22,854 nt of DNA from Hydrogenophaga sp. (lineage in GTDB: Bacteria > Pseudomonadota > Gammaproteobacteria > Burkholderiales > Burkholderiaceae_C), in contig JAIFNE010000130.1 in assembly GCA_020047875.1 (NCBI GenBank), positions 1,382-24,235 of the forward strand. Direction: 5' to 3'. The position numbers were made by a program, and so were the translations under genes. Below the pieces are notes generated by a model. That model was not told the origin of the DNA. It saw nothing but the letters and a program-made list of their open reading frames with translations, and made no database searches. Each line of letters starts with the position of its first letter. Within the stretch, counting starts at the first letter, position 1. Positions 1 to 7,255 of this stretch are shown piece after piece.

Positions 1-101
1 ACGCGGCCAACCCGGATCACGCCACGCTGCGGCTCTCGTTTGCCACCGTGGGTGTGGAGAAGATCGAAGAGGGCGTGGCGCGCCTGGGTGCGGCGCTGTA
101 G
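1..101 (+). CDS. C-terminal end of a PLP-dependent aminotransferase (partial)
   Basis: An open frame enters from the left edge (first full codon at base 3) and ends at TAG 99-101. It encodes about 32 residues beginning AANPDHATLRLSFATV and ending ARLGAAL. The pattern N-x-(4-6)-LRLSF followed by an amphipathic helix I-x-E-G-V-x-R-L-G resembles the extreme C-terminus of fold-type I aminotransferases of the 2-aminoadipate transaminase / MocR-like group. The catalytic lysine and the rest of the protein lie outside the window, so substrate cannot be judged. The stop is 46 bases before the next gene, on the same strand, so readthrough transcription into the methyltransferase is possible. Confidence 0.6.
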   Translation, partial: AANPDHATLRLSFATVGVEKIEEGVARLGAAL

Positions 102-147
102 CGTCTGCTGCCCCAAGCGCACAAGTTTTGGATACAAGGGAGATTCG

Positions 148-3100
148 ATGGAACAACACCAAGTGGCAGAGGAAATTGGCGACTACCTTGCCGGCATCAA
201 AGCGGCCCACAGTGAAGAAGCCAAGAAACTGCGTTTCCAGAACCTGTTGGGACGGCTGTTCAAAGACAGCTCGGCGTCCCGCGCTTTGATCGATCAGATG
301 GCTGCTGGTGGCGAGCGCACCATCTTCAATATTCCACGCTCTGGTGTTCCGAAGACCGGCTATGCCGACATTGCCTACAGCAACGTCATCATTGAATGGG
401 AAAAAGACCTGTCGAAAACTGGGCGACACGCTGAAGATCAACTGGCCGAGTACTTGGCGGGCAAATGGCACAGCGGCGAGCGGTACGACTTCGTGCTGAT
501 CGCCACAGACGGCCGCACTTGGCGCAGCTACACGCCCGATCTCGACATCCTTCTCGCTCAAGAAACCCCCAGCCGTATGGCACTGCGCCGGGTGGAAGAC
601 TTCGAGGTCAAGCGCGACAACGAGGAGCAATTTTTCTACTTCCTTGATCGCTTGCTGTTTCGCTCCACCCAGCGCAAGGCCACGCTGAGCGAAATTCAGC
701 TCGATTTTGGCGATACCTCGCGCGCTTTCATCAACACGGTTCAGGCCATGGGCCGGGTTATGCCCGCCCCACAGACTGCCTCGCCAGTGCATGTGGCGTT
801 TGAGCAATGGCAGCGTTTTTTAGAGCTGGCTTATGGTCGCTTTGACGACCGCCGTGCGGTGTACCTGGTGCACACCTACCTCAGCGTCTTTTCTAAGCTG
901 CTGGCCTATGCGGTGCTGCGGCCATCGGCCCGGCCTGATGACGACGAGCTGCGCCGCATTCTCACGGGTGAGGCGTTCAATGCTTTGAACGTCGCCAATT
1001 TTGTCGAGGGCGATTTTTTCTATTGGGTCAGCGATCCAGCGATTTTTGCCAAGCTCTCGCCCGCTCTTCGAGAGCTGTACAACCAGATCAGCGAATACGA
1101 CTTTGTGGACGTGGAAGAAGACATCCTCAAAGGCGTTTACCAAGAATTGATCGACATCGACACCCGCCACGCGCTGGGCGAGTACTACACACCCGACTGG
1201 CTGTGCGAGCGTGTGGTCGACAGCCTGCAGCTGGAGCGCAGCTCGCGCACGCTGGATCCCGCTTGCGGATCGGGCTCTTTTTTGCGCGCGCTGGTTGCCC
1301 GCTTTCGCGCCGAATGGCCCGACATGCCAATTCAGCAGCTGGCCAACCAGGTGACGGGGATCGATGTGCATCCCCTGTCGGTCCAGATCGCCAAGACAAC
1401 CTTGCTTCTGGCGCTCGGCGAGGGCGTGGCGCGCGCCAGTGCGCCCATCACGCTCCAGGTTTTTCTTGCCAACACCCTGTTTCTCTCGCAAGACGAGGGC
1501 GAAAAGTCGCTCTACACCTCTGGGCACCACTTCCAGGTGCATGTCGACGGCAAACGGTTGTCGCTGGACATGGCACCCTTCATCGGTCAGCCCGATCGTT
1601 TCTCCAAGGCCATCGAGCTGGCGCAGTATTTCGTTGATGCCCAGCTCAACACCGAAGCCGATTTCGCGGTTTTTGAGCAGGCGATGCGCAAGCGCATCCC
1701 CACCGTGGACCTCGATCAGGCCCACATCGGCGAGCTGCACGAGGTTTACAAAGCCATGCGGGTTGCCAAGCTCAACGGGCGCGACACCATCTGGCAGTTT
1801 GTGTTGCAAAACCTTTACCAGCCGGTGTTCATGTACCGCGTGTTCGACGCCATCGTGGCCAACCCGCCCTGGCTGACCTACGCCGACATCAGCAGCGGCA
1901 GCTACCAGCAATTGGTGGTGGACATTGCCCGGGTCTACAACCTGCTGCCCACAGCCAAGGCCAACAACCCCCACATCGATCTCGCCGCTGTCTTCCTTTC
2001 CCATTGCGGCAAGTACCTGGCCAAAGACGGCGCGCAAATGGCCTTTGTGCTGCCGCGCGCGTTTCTCAGCGCCGATCAACACGCGAACTCCCGCAGTGGG
2101 CAGGCCAGTGGCTTCAAGCTGACGGAGGTATGGGACTTGCAGGGCGTGAGCCCGTTGTTTAACGTGCCGGCCTGTGTGCTACTGGCCAGCGCCTCGCATG
2201 CTGAGAATGACGATGCCCGGCGAGCCCGAACGCTGGCCAAAACCGGGATTCTGGGCGTTGTGTTCGAAGGTCGTCTTCCCAAGCCTCACCTGCATTGGCG
2301 CGACGCCCAGGCCCTGCTTCAGGAGCGCATCACGCGCTGGTACCTACAAGAGTTGGGTAACGAAAAAAGCCGCAAGAAGCGATCTGCCCTGGTGCAGCAG
2401 CGGCTGCAAGGCGCCAGCGGCGGCAACGCCTACGCCGAGCGCTTCCGCCAGGGTGCCACCATCGTTCCCCGGGCGTTTTATTTTGTTGAAGTGCAAGGCG
2501 CTGTCGTGGGGCCGCAGACCGATGTGTCGCAGCGCGTGCTCAACGTGCGCACCCATCCGCTGGCGGTGGAGGGCGCCAAAGCACCCTGGACGGGCATCTC
2601 GCTCACCGGCCAGATGCAGGGCTGTTACCTCTACCGCACCGCGCTGGCACGCAACGTGATTCCGTTCGCTCTCGTCAACCCGCCGCTGGTGGCCTTGCCG
2701 CTGGTGCAAGAAGACGCTGCGGTGGACGCCAAACAAGCCATGGCCGGCAAGCGGGTGTGGACGCTGCTGACCAGCCAGGAGCTGACCGCACGCGGCGACC
2801 TGGAGGCTGCACGCTGGTTTGGCCAGTGCGAGCGGTTGTGGGACGAGCGGCGCAGCGACAGTGCGAAGAAGCAGAATTCCAACATGACCGATTGGCTTGA
2901 CTGGCAATCTAAGCTCACGCTACAGCCAGTTGATGCGCAGTGGGCTGTGATGTACACAGCGTCCGCTGCGGATGCATCCGCTTTCGTATTCGATGTCAGT
3001 TCTCTGGCGCAACGCTTTATGGTGGACTACACGCTTTATGTGTGTTTCACCCAAACTGAAGGAGAAGCGCGTTTCGTCGAGGCGTTCCTAAACAGTCAAT

Positions 3101-3552
3101 ACGCCAATTCTCGAATCAAAGAATTTCAGGCCAGAGGTTTGTTCGGTCCTCGCCATGTGTCCAAGAAAATTTTGGATATTCCCTGGCCCGCCTACTCAGC
3201 CAATATGCCATCCCACCGCCGCCTCGTCGCCCTCGGTCGCAGCGCCGCCAGCGAGGTGCAGCGCTTGCTGGGTACGCAGCAAGACCTGGAGCTGGCGCCA
3301 GGCGCGCTGGGGCGCTTGCGCACACGGGTGCGCAGCGAACTCGCTGAGCTGTTTCGCGATATCGATACCTTGGTGCAAGCCATCTCCACCGGGCACGATC
3401 TGCGCGCCTTGGAAGACACCTGGCAAAACCTGCTGAGCGGGCCGCCTGCGCCAGTCACGCCGCAGCCCGCCAGCGAGCTGAGCGCGCAGCTGCGCAGCGA
3501 ACGCGACCGCTGGAGCGAGCGCGAGATGCTCGCCGGTGGGCCACGTTCATGA
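148..3552 (+). CDS. Nuclease-methyltransferase fusion, type IIG-like restriction-modification enzyme
   Basis: This 1134-residue protein probably methylates adenine N6 in a specific DNA site and cuts unmodified DNA. The N-terminal part looks like a PD-(D/E)XK nuclease: GYAD (D74), IIEWEKD (E83, E85, K86), then DQLAEYL with Q98 and Y102, like the QxxxY motif of RecB-type nucleases. The middle is a gamma-class N6-adenine methyltransferase: GEYYTP near 344-349, SAM-binding motif I DPACGSGSF at 370-378, and catalytic NPPW at 572-575. The C-terminal third holds target-recognition-like sequence (FLNSQYANSRIKEFQARGLF, then GPRHVSKKILDIPWP) and a helical tail. ATG 148 is chosen because AAGGGAG lies just upstream; an ATG at base 40 would overlap the aminotransferase. 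Its stop overlaps the PIN gene. PglX of BREX and the Eco57I class share this layout, but no other BREX genes are here. The methyltransferase call is firm; the nuclease activity is inferred. Confidence 0.85.
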   Translation: MEQHQVAEEIGDYLAGIKAAHSEEAKKLRFQNLLGRLFKDSSASRALIDQMAAGGERTIFNIPRSGVPKTGYADIAYSNVIIEWEKDLSKTGRHAEDQLAEYLAGKWHSGERYDFVLIATDGRTWRSYTPDLDILLAQETPSRMALRRVEDFEVKRDNEEQFFYFLDRLLFRSTQRKATLSEIQLDFGDTSRAFINTVQAMGRVMPAPQTASPVHVAFEQWQRFLELAYGRFDDRRAVYLVHTYLSVFSKLLAYAVLRPSARPDDDELRRILTGEAFNALNVANFVEGDFFYWVSDPAIFAKLSPALRELYNQISEYDFVDVEEDILKGVYQELIDIDTRHALGEYYTPDWLCERVVDSLQLERSSRTLDPACGSGSFLRALVARFRAEWPDMPIQQLANQVTGIDVHPLSVQIAKTTLLLALGEGVARASAPITLQVFLANTLFLSQDEGEKSLYTSGHHFQVHVDGKRLSLDMAPFIGQPDRFSKAIELAQYFVDAQLNTEADFAVFEQAMRKRIPTVDLDQAHIGELHEVYKAMRVAKLNGRDTIWQFVLQNLYQPVFMYRVFDAIVANPPWLTYADISSGSYQQLVVDIARVYNLLPTAKANNPHIDLAAVFLSHCGKYLAKDGAQMAFVLPRAFLSADQHANSRSGQASGFKLTEVWDLQGVSPLFNVPACVLLASASHAENDDARRARTLAKTGILGVVFEGRLPKPHLHWRDAQALLQERITRWYLQELGNEKSRKKRSALVQQRLQGASGGNAYAERFRQGATIVPRAFYFVEVQGAVVGPQTDVSQRVLNVRTHPLAVEGAKAPWTGISLTGQMQGCYLYRTALARNVIPFALVNPPLVALPLVQEDAAVDAKQAMAGKRVWTLLTSQELTARGDLEAARWFGQCERLWDERRSDSAKKQNSNMTDWLDWQSKLTLQPVDAQWAVMYTASAADASAFVFDVSSLAQRFMVDYTLYVCFTQTEGEARFVEAFLNSQYANSRIKEFQARGLFGPRHVSKKILDIPWPAYSANMPSHRRLVALGRSAASEVQRLLGTQQDLELAPGALGRLRTRVRSELAELFRDIDTLVQAISTGHDLRALEDTWQNLLSGPPAPVTPQPASELSAQLRSERDRWSEREMLAGGPRS

Positions 3553-4058
3553 GCGCTGTGCTGCTGCTCGACACCAACATCTGGAGTCATCTGGTCTTGA
3601 GCGACCCGGCCAAACGCGCGGTGGTGCAACAGCAACTGGCCGCGCTGCACACCCAATACCCGGGTGCATCTTTGGCCACCAGCGCTTTGTGTGTTGCCGA
3701 GTGTCTGGTGGCTGCGCGGCGACTGCCAGATGCCGCACAGCGCTCAGCCGCAGAGACTGCTTTTCAACGGTTTTTTGATGATCCCGGCGTGATGGTGGTC
3801 GATGTGTCGCGCCCGCTGCTGGACCGAGCCGCCACACTGCGCGCTGAGGTCCTTCGGCTGGCTGCTTCGGTGCGAGGTCAGCCCGCTGGCCCCGATGGCG
3901 GCAAGTTACGGCTGCCCGATGCGGTGGTGGCCGCCACCTGCCTGGAATTTTCCCCGCCCGCTGTGTTGGTGACTGAGAACACCCGCGACTTCACACTGCT
4001 GGACGCACAAGGTCAACCTCAGGCGGTGGCAGGTCTTGTGATTGAGCGGGTGGGCTGA
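3549..4058 (+). CDS. PIN-domain protein (VapC-like ribonuclease)
   Basis: A 169-residue PIN-domain protein, expected to be a metal-dependent endoribonuclease. The acidic residues are in the usual order: D8 in LLLDTNIW, E51 in CVAECLVAA, D124 in RLPDAVVAATC, and D147 in the closing TENTRDF motif. Length and motifs fit VapC toxins. Its ATG overlaps the TGA of the methyltransferase gene (ATGA at 3549-3552), so the two are probably translationally coupled. There is no small VapB-like antitoxin gene before or after it, which is unusual for a chromosomal VapC. The context suggests a job with the restriction-modification enzyme, for example as an abortive-infection effector, but this is inference. 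The alternative is an orphan toxin or a housekeeping nuclease that happens to sit here. Confidence 0.85.
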   Translation: MSAVLLLDTNIWSHLVLSDPAKRAVVQQQLAALHTQYPGASLATSALCVAECLVAARRLPDAAQRSAAETAFQRFFDDPGVMVVDVSRPLLDRAATLRAEVLRLAASVRGQPAGPDGGKLRLPDAVVAATCLEFSPPAVLVTENTRDFTLLDAQGQPQAVAGLVIERVG

Positions 4059-4060
4059 AG

Positions 4061-4087
4061 CGCCTGTGCCAAGCCCATGGACAGGCG
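4061..4087. terminator. Hairpin between convergent genes, without T-tract
   Basis: CGCCTGT and ACAGGCG (7-bp arms) extend inward through CCA/TGG with one bulged G, giving about 10 base pairs around a 6-base loop. It lies 2 bases after the PIN gene stop and 28 bases before the 3' end of the convergent acyltransferase remnant. No run of T follows on either strand, so it is at best a weak or factor-assisted terminator or an RNA 3'-end stabiliser. Confidence 0.35.
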
Positions 4088-4115
4088 GCTGATATGGCCA
4101 GTCGTGCACCACGGA

Positions 4116-4675
4116 CTACACCGTGTTCTTACCCTTGAACGGCGCGTAAAACGCTTGGATGGTGGTCATGTCTGCGGCCACGTCGCCGGTGGGCACAAAA
4201 ACCGGGCCCAGGGGTAGTCCATGTAGGCCATCACGATTGGCACCTGTGCTGCCTGGGCGATGTAATAGAAGCCGGTCTTCCACTGGCCCACTTGGCTGCG
4301 CGTACCCTGCGGCGGCACGATGAGTTGCAGCGAAAAATCGGCGGCTCGGATCGCCTCGGCCGAAGCCGCCACCAGGTTGTTGCTTTTGGAGCGATCCACC
4401 GCAATGCCACCCAGCCAGCGCATGACCGGGCCGAAAGGCGCGCGGAAAATGCTGGCCTTGCCCATCCAGTAAGGCGTGAGGCGCAGCGCAAAGCACACCA
4501 TCAGGGTGTAGGGCAGATCCCAGTTGCTGGTGTGCGGGGCGGCAATCAGCACGCTCTTGGCGGTGTTGGGCGGCAGCGCACCCTCAACACGCCAGCCGGT
4601 GAGCTTGAGAAAGGCCAGAGAAAAGGCGCGCAGGAGGGTATTGACTCCGGGCGTGGTGAAGATGGTGCGGTGCAT
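4116..4675 (-). pseudogene. Lysophospholipid acyltransferase (PlsC-like), frameshifted
   Basis: Reading from ATG 4673-4675, the protein has a 1-acylglycerol-phosphate acyltransferase pattern: the HX4D motif HTSNWD (H48, D53), then IFRAPFGPVMRWLGG, and PPQGTRS at 121-127. After YMDYP (near base 4215) the first frame goes out of family and stops at 4166. The expected continuation GPVFVPTGDVAADM, followed by IQAFYAPFKGKNTV, is present in a neighbouring frame and ends at TAG 4116-4118. Joining the halves needs one extra base, and relatives carry about five more residues (RKVGG-like) at this point, so the simplest reading is a deletion of 3n+1 bases, perhaps 16. The usual EGTR glutamate is also Q123. 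It is either a decaying gene or an assembly error plus a natural variant. It would act at the inner membrane in lipid acylation. Confidence 0.75.
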
Positions 4676-4813
4676 GGCTGGCGAGTATCGCCGACCCGGC
4701 TTGCGCCCCGCCCGCCCCGGGTCGCTGCTTGCCCCGTGTGCGACATTTTTTCCTGGCTGGCACCGTTACCATGCCGCACCCATTTCTTGGGAATTTTGCA
4801 AGGGCAACACGCC

Positions 4814-5647
4814 GTGACCGAAACCCGTCTTTTTGTTCAGGATGTGGCCGTGCGCATCGAGGGCAACGGCCCCACGCTGGTGATGCTGCACGGCTGGCCC
4901 GACTCCCCGGCGCTGTGGGATCGCACCGTGGCCGACCTCAGCTCGGCCTACCGGTGTGTGCGCTTCGCGCTGCCGGGCTTCGATCTGAGCCAGCCGGCGC
5001 GCCCGATGTCTGTCGACCAGATCAGCGCGCTGATGGCCGCGGTGGTGGACGCGGTGAGCCCAGACCAGCCGGTCACGCTGCTGCTGCACGACTGGGGCTG
5101 CTTCTTCGGCTACGAGTACGCCGCGCGACACCGCGCCCGGGTGGCTCGGGTGGTGGGCGTGGACATTGGCGACACCAACTCCGGCGCGTACCGCCGTTCG
5201 CTCACCACCCGCGAAAAGCTGCTGATCGCCGGTTACCAGCTGTGGCTGGCGCTGGCCTGGAAGCTCGGACGGCTTTGGCCGGCACTCGGCGACCGCATGA
5301 CCCGATTCATGGCCCGGGCCAACGGCTGCCCCACGCCACCCGAGCGCATGGGCTGGCAGATGAACTATCCCTACGCCATGCAGTGGCTCGGCAGCTTCGG
5401 TGGCCTGCGCGGCGTGGCGCGGGTGGACCGGTTGCTGGGCCCGCAGATTCCCACGCTGTTTCTGTTTGGCGCCCGCAAGCCGTTCATGTTTCATTCGGCA
5501 CGCTGGCTGGCCGCACTGGCCACCACACCCGGGAGCGCGGTGCATGGTTTTCAGGCGGGTCACTGGATGATGGTGCAAAAGCCCGCCGAGTTCTCCCGCG
5601 TGGTGCGCGCCTGGCTGGAGCAGGGTGACGCCCTGAAAACCGCATGA
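4814..5647 (+). CDS. Alpha/beta hydrolase, epoxide hydrolase / haloalkane dehalogenase-like
   Basis: A 277-residue cytosolic alpha/beta-hydrolase. The oxyanion-hole motif HGWPDS starts at H26. The nucleophile elbow is LLLHDWG with D93, so the nucleophile is aspartate, as in epoxide hydrolases and haloalkane dehalogenases rather than serine esterases. The C-terminal catalytic histidine is H250 in GHWMMVQKP. The middle, about residues 125-190, is a helical cap (REKLLIAGYQLWLALAWKLG). Family knowledge points to hydrolysis of an epoxide, a C-halogen bond or a related substrate; the exact one cannot be read from sequence. The start is GTG 4814, placed 9 bases after AAGGG; the open frame upstream only mirrors the acyltransferase strand. 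The stop overlaps the next gene (ATGA). Confidence 0.85.
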   Translation: MTETRLFVQDVAVRIEGNGPTLVMLHGWPDSPALWDRTVADLSSAYRCVRFALPGFDLSQPARPMSVDQISALMAAVVDAVSPDQPVTLLLHDWGCFFGYEYAARHRARVARVVGVDIGDTNSGAYRRSLTTREKLLIAGYQLWLALAWKLGRLWPALGDRMTRFMARANGCPTPPERMGWQMNYPYAMQWLGSFGGLRGVARVDRLLGPQIPTLFLFGARKPFMFHSARWLAALATTPGSAVHGFQAGHWMMVQKPAEFSRVVRAWLEQGDALKTA

Positions 5648-5859
5648 ACGCCGAGCAGCTGCAGCGTCTGCTCACGGTGGAAATGCCGTTTGGCAAATAC
5701 CAGGGCCGGCTGATTGCCGACCTGCCGGGCGACTACCTGAACTGGTTCGCGCGCGAGGGCTTCCCCAAGGGCGACATCGGCCGCCTGCTGGCGCTGATGC
5801 ACGAAATCGACCACAACGGCCTGAGCGATCTGCTCACGCCGCTGCGTCGGGCGCGTTGA
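5644..5859 (+). CDS. DUF3820 family protein
   Basis: A 71-residue protein with the DUF3820 signature: MPFGKYQGRLIADLPGDYL, then WFAREGFPKGDIGRLL and a conserved EIDHNGL near the end. Members are small, cytosolic and of unsettled function; some database entries call them putative quorum-sensing-regulated factors, with little support. The ATG overlaps the TGA of the hydrolase gene by 4 bases, so the two are probably translated together. Full length for the family. The stop codon lies in a palindrome shared with the convergent exonuclease gene. Confidence 0.85.
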   Translation: MNAEQLQRLLTVEMPFGKYQGRLIADLPGDYLNWFAREGFPKGDIGRLLALMHEIDHNGLSDLLTPLRRAR

Positions 5860-5863
5860 TCGA

Positions 5864-6457
5864 TCACTTCTGCAGCGCCTCGGCCACGCGCGCCGCCGCG
5901 TAAGCGTCGTTGGCGGCGTAAACCAGCTGGGCTTCAGACAGGCGCGGGTTGGCCCAGTTCGAGGTGGCGGCTTTTTTGGACTTGATGAAGCGCTGCCCAA
6001 ACAACACCGCCACCGCGCCCTTCACGCCCATGTCTTTGCGGTAGCCGCGTTCGCGAAACACGGTGTTGAGCTCCAGCACGCCCGCCGGCTCGACCAGCAG
6101 CTTGGACTGAATGCGCTTGGTGTCGTCGCCCAGGCCAAAGCCCGCTTTGGTGTGGGCGGCCTGGGCCAGCAGCCCGGCCACCGTGTCGCGGCAGGCCGGG
6201 TCATGCAACTGGAATACCCAGGCGTGCGCCAGCGTGGCGAGCTGGACGATGTGCGGCCCGTCCGACACCTGCTCCTTGACGAAGGTGGGCTTGCTTTCGG
6301 TGTCGAATCCCCAGACCGGGTGGTCGGACAGCGCTGCGGCCGCCTCGCGCGCCTGTGAGGCGGAGACCACCAGCGTGATGCGATCCAGACCGAGCCGGCC
6401 GAACTCGGGCAGCAGGGCGATCTCATCTTTGCTCGGGGTGGGCAGGGTGGTTTGCAT
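5864..6457 (-). CDS. 3'-5' exonuclease, DEDDy (RNase D-like) family
   Basis: A 197-residue DnaQ-fold exonuclease. Exo I is GFDTES with D52 and E54; Exo II falls around GLGDDTKRIQ (D111/D112); Exo III is VYAANDAYAA with Y180 and D184, giving the DEDDy subtype. It contains the exonuclease fold only, without the HRDC domain of full RNase D. Single-domain proteins of this type occur widely and act on RNA or single-stranded DNA ends; which is true here is unknown. The start is ATG 6455-6457. A longer open frame on this strand continues upstream to 7498, but it is an antisense shadow of the next three genes. It converges on the DUF3820 gene with only 4 bases between stops. Confidence 0.88.
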   Translation of the reverse strand: MQTTLPTPSKDEIALLPEFGRLGLDRITLVVSASQAREAAAALSDHPVWGFDTESKPTFVKEQVSDGPHIVQLATLAHAWVFQLHDPACRDTVAGLLAQAAHTKAGFGLGDDTKRIQSKLLVEPAGVLELNTVFRERGYRKDMGVKGAVAVLFGQRFIKSKKAATSNWANPRLSEAQLVYAANDAYAAARVAEALQK

Positions 6458-6523
6458 GGGCGGTGGCTTTGGGCGCGCGGCGGGACTGGGGATTGTGCGC
6501 CTCGTGTAACCTCGCTCCCGCCC

Positions 6524-6832
6524 ATGACCTACGCGCTCAAGCTCTTTGTTCCCGATGGCAGCACGCCAGCCCAGCGCGAAGCAGCCGAGCGCCTGTTTCG
6601 CCAGACGCTGGAAGCCTGCCTGGGTGACGCGGCGTTGGTGGCGCCGGTTTACACCGCCTACCTCGCCATCGTCGGCCAGCATGGCGAGACGCCCGACCCC
6701 GAGGCGCTCACCGTGGAAGAACGCACGGTGCTTGAACACTGGCAACTGGCCGAGGCGGCGGCCATGGCAGCGGTGTTCGGTCCGCACCGGCATCTGGATG
6801 AGGGCGGGTACGAGATCGCGCTGCCCCGATAA
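6524..6832 (+). CDS. Hypothetical protein
   Basis: A 102-residue protein I do not recognise. It starts MTYALKLFVPDGSTPAQ, is largely helical and acidic, has no signal peptide or membrane segment, and ends GGYEIALPR. Coding character (strong G/C at third positions) fits the neighbours. ATG 6524 is the first sensible start; the open frame upstream of it overlaps the divergent exonuclease. The stop codon TAA is inside a palindrome. Divergent from the exonuclease with 66 bases between starts, so a shared promoter region is likely, though no clear -35/-10 pair is visible. Confidence 0.65.
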   Translation: MTYALKLFVPDGSTPAQREAAERLFRQTLEACLGDAALVAPVYTAYLAIVGQHGETPDPEALTVEERTVLEHWQLAEAAAMAAVFGPHRHLDEGGYEIALPR

Positions 6833-6840
6833 TCGGGGCA
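6822..6840. repeat. 9-bp-arm palindrome overlapping a stop codon
   Basis: TGCCCCGAT-A-ATCGGGGCA is a perfect inverted repeat with a one-base centre. It spans the TAA of the preceding hypothetical gene. It has no T-tract, so it is not a standard terminator. The central GATAAT resembles a -10 box but has no recognisable -35 partner. It could be a protein-binding site or chance in GC-rich DNA. Confidence 0.4.
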
Positions 6841-6883
6841 TGCTTTGCGTCCTCTGTGGGCGAGCCCCCTTTGAAGGATTGCC

Positions 6884-7255
6884 ATGCGAAAAACCTATCC
6901 CTTGCGCCCTGAGGGCAAACACCCCGACCGCGTGCTCGATGCCGTCAAACACGACATCCGCAAGTACATGAAGCGCGAACGCCGCCGCGAGTTGCCGGCC
7001 GACGCGCATTTCTGGGACTTTGATTGCCGCTTCGGCCCCAGCCAGGCCGAGGCGCAGACGCTGCACCCCGCCGCGCTGATTGCCGAGCTTGATGCGCTGG
7101 CCAAGACCGGCGCCGAGCAGTGCTACGTTGAATTGCTCGCCAAGCCGGCGCTGCGCCAGCCCCGCCCGGCGCAAGACGCCGCCAGCGAGCCTGCCGCACA
7201 ATCGGCCGATGGCTCCGACCCCCACCCGTCCCAACCCGCCGACCGCCCTGCGTGA
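6884..7255 (+). CDS. DUF6172 family protein
   Basis: A 123-residue protein. The first 85 residues match the DUF6172 pattern: MRKTYPL, DRVLDAVKHDIRKYMKRERR, HFWDFDCRFG, and ELLAKP. Function is unknown; the basic helix KYMKRERRRELP suggests nucleic-acid contact, which is inference. AAGGA lies about 10 bases before ATG 6884. The last 30 residues (rich in Pro, Ala, Ser, Asp) extend past the family core, and their codons overlap the likely uvrB start by 47 bases, so this tail may be unconserved. Confidence 0.8.
   Translation: MRKTYPLRPEGKHPDRVLDAVKHDIRKYMKRERRRELPADAHFWDFDCRFGPSQAEAQTLHPAALIAELDALAKTGAEQCYVELLAKPALRQPRPAQDAASEPAAQSADGSDPHPSQPADRPA

Noticed and set aside
40..147. Upstream ATG at base 40 for the methyltransferase
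   Set aside because: It would overlap the end of the aminotransferase in another frame and lacks a ribosome site; ATG 148 has AAGGGAG just upstream.
820..2082. 420-codon minus-strand open frame under the methyltransferase
   Set aside because: It lies fully antisense to a motif-rich real gene, shows no family features and is His/Gln/Val-rich, as expected for the shadow frame of GC-rich coding DNA.
148..4058. BREX or DISARM system
   Set aside because: The methyltransferase resembles PglX in size, but no BrxC, PglZ, BrxA/B, DrmA or other partner gene is next to it.
4292..4813. N-terminal extension of the alpha/beta hydrolase
   Set aside because: The extra 174 codons lie opposite the acyltransferase gene and have no family match; GTG 4814 with AAGGG fits.
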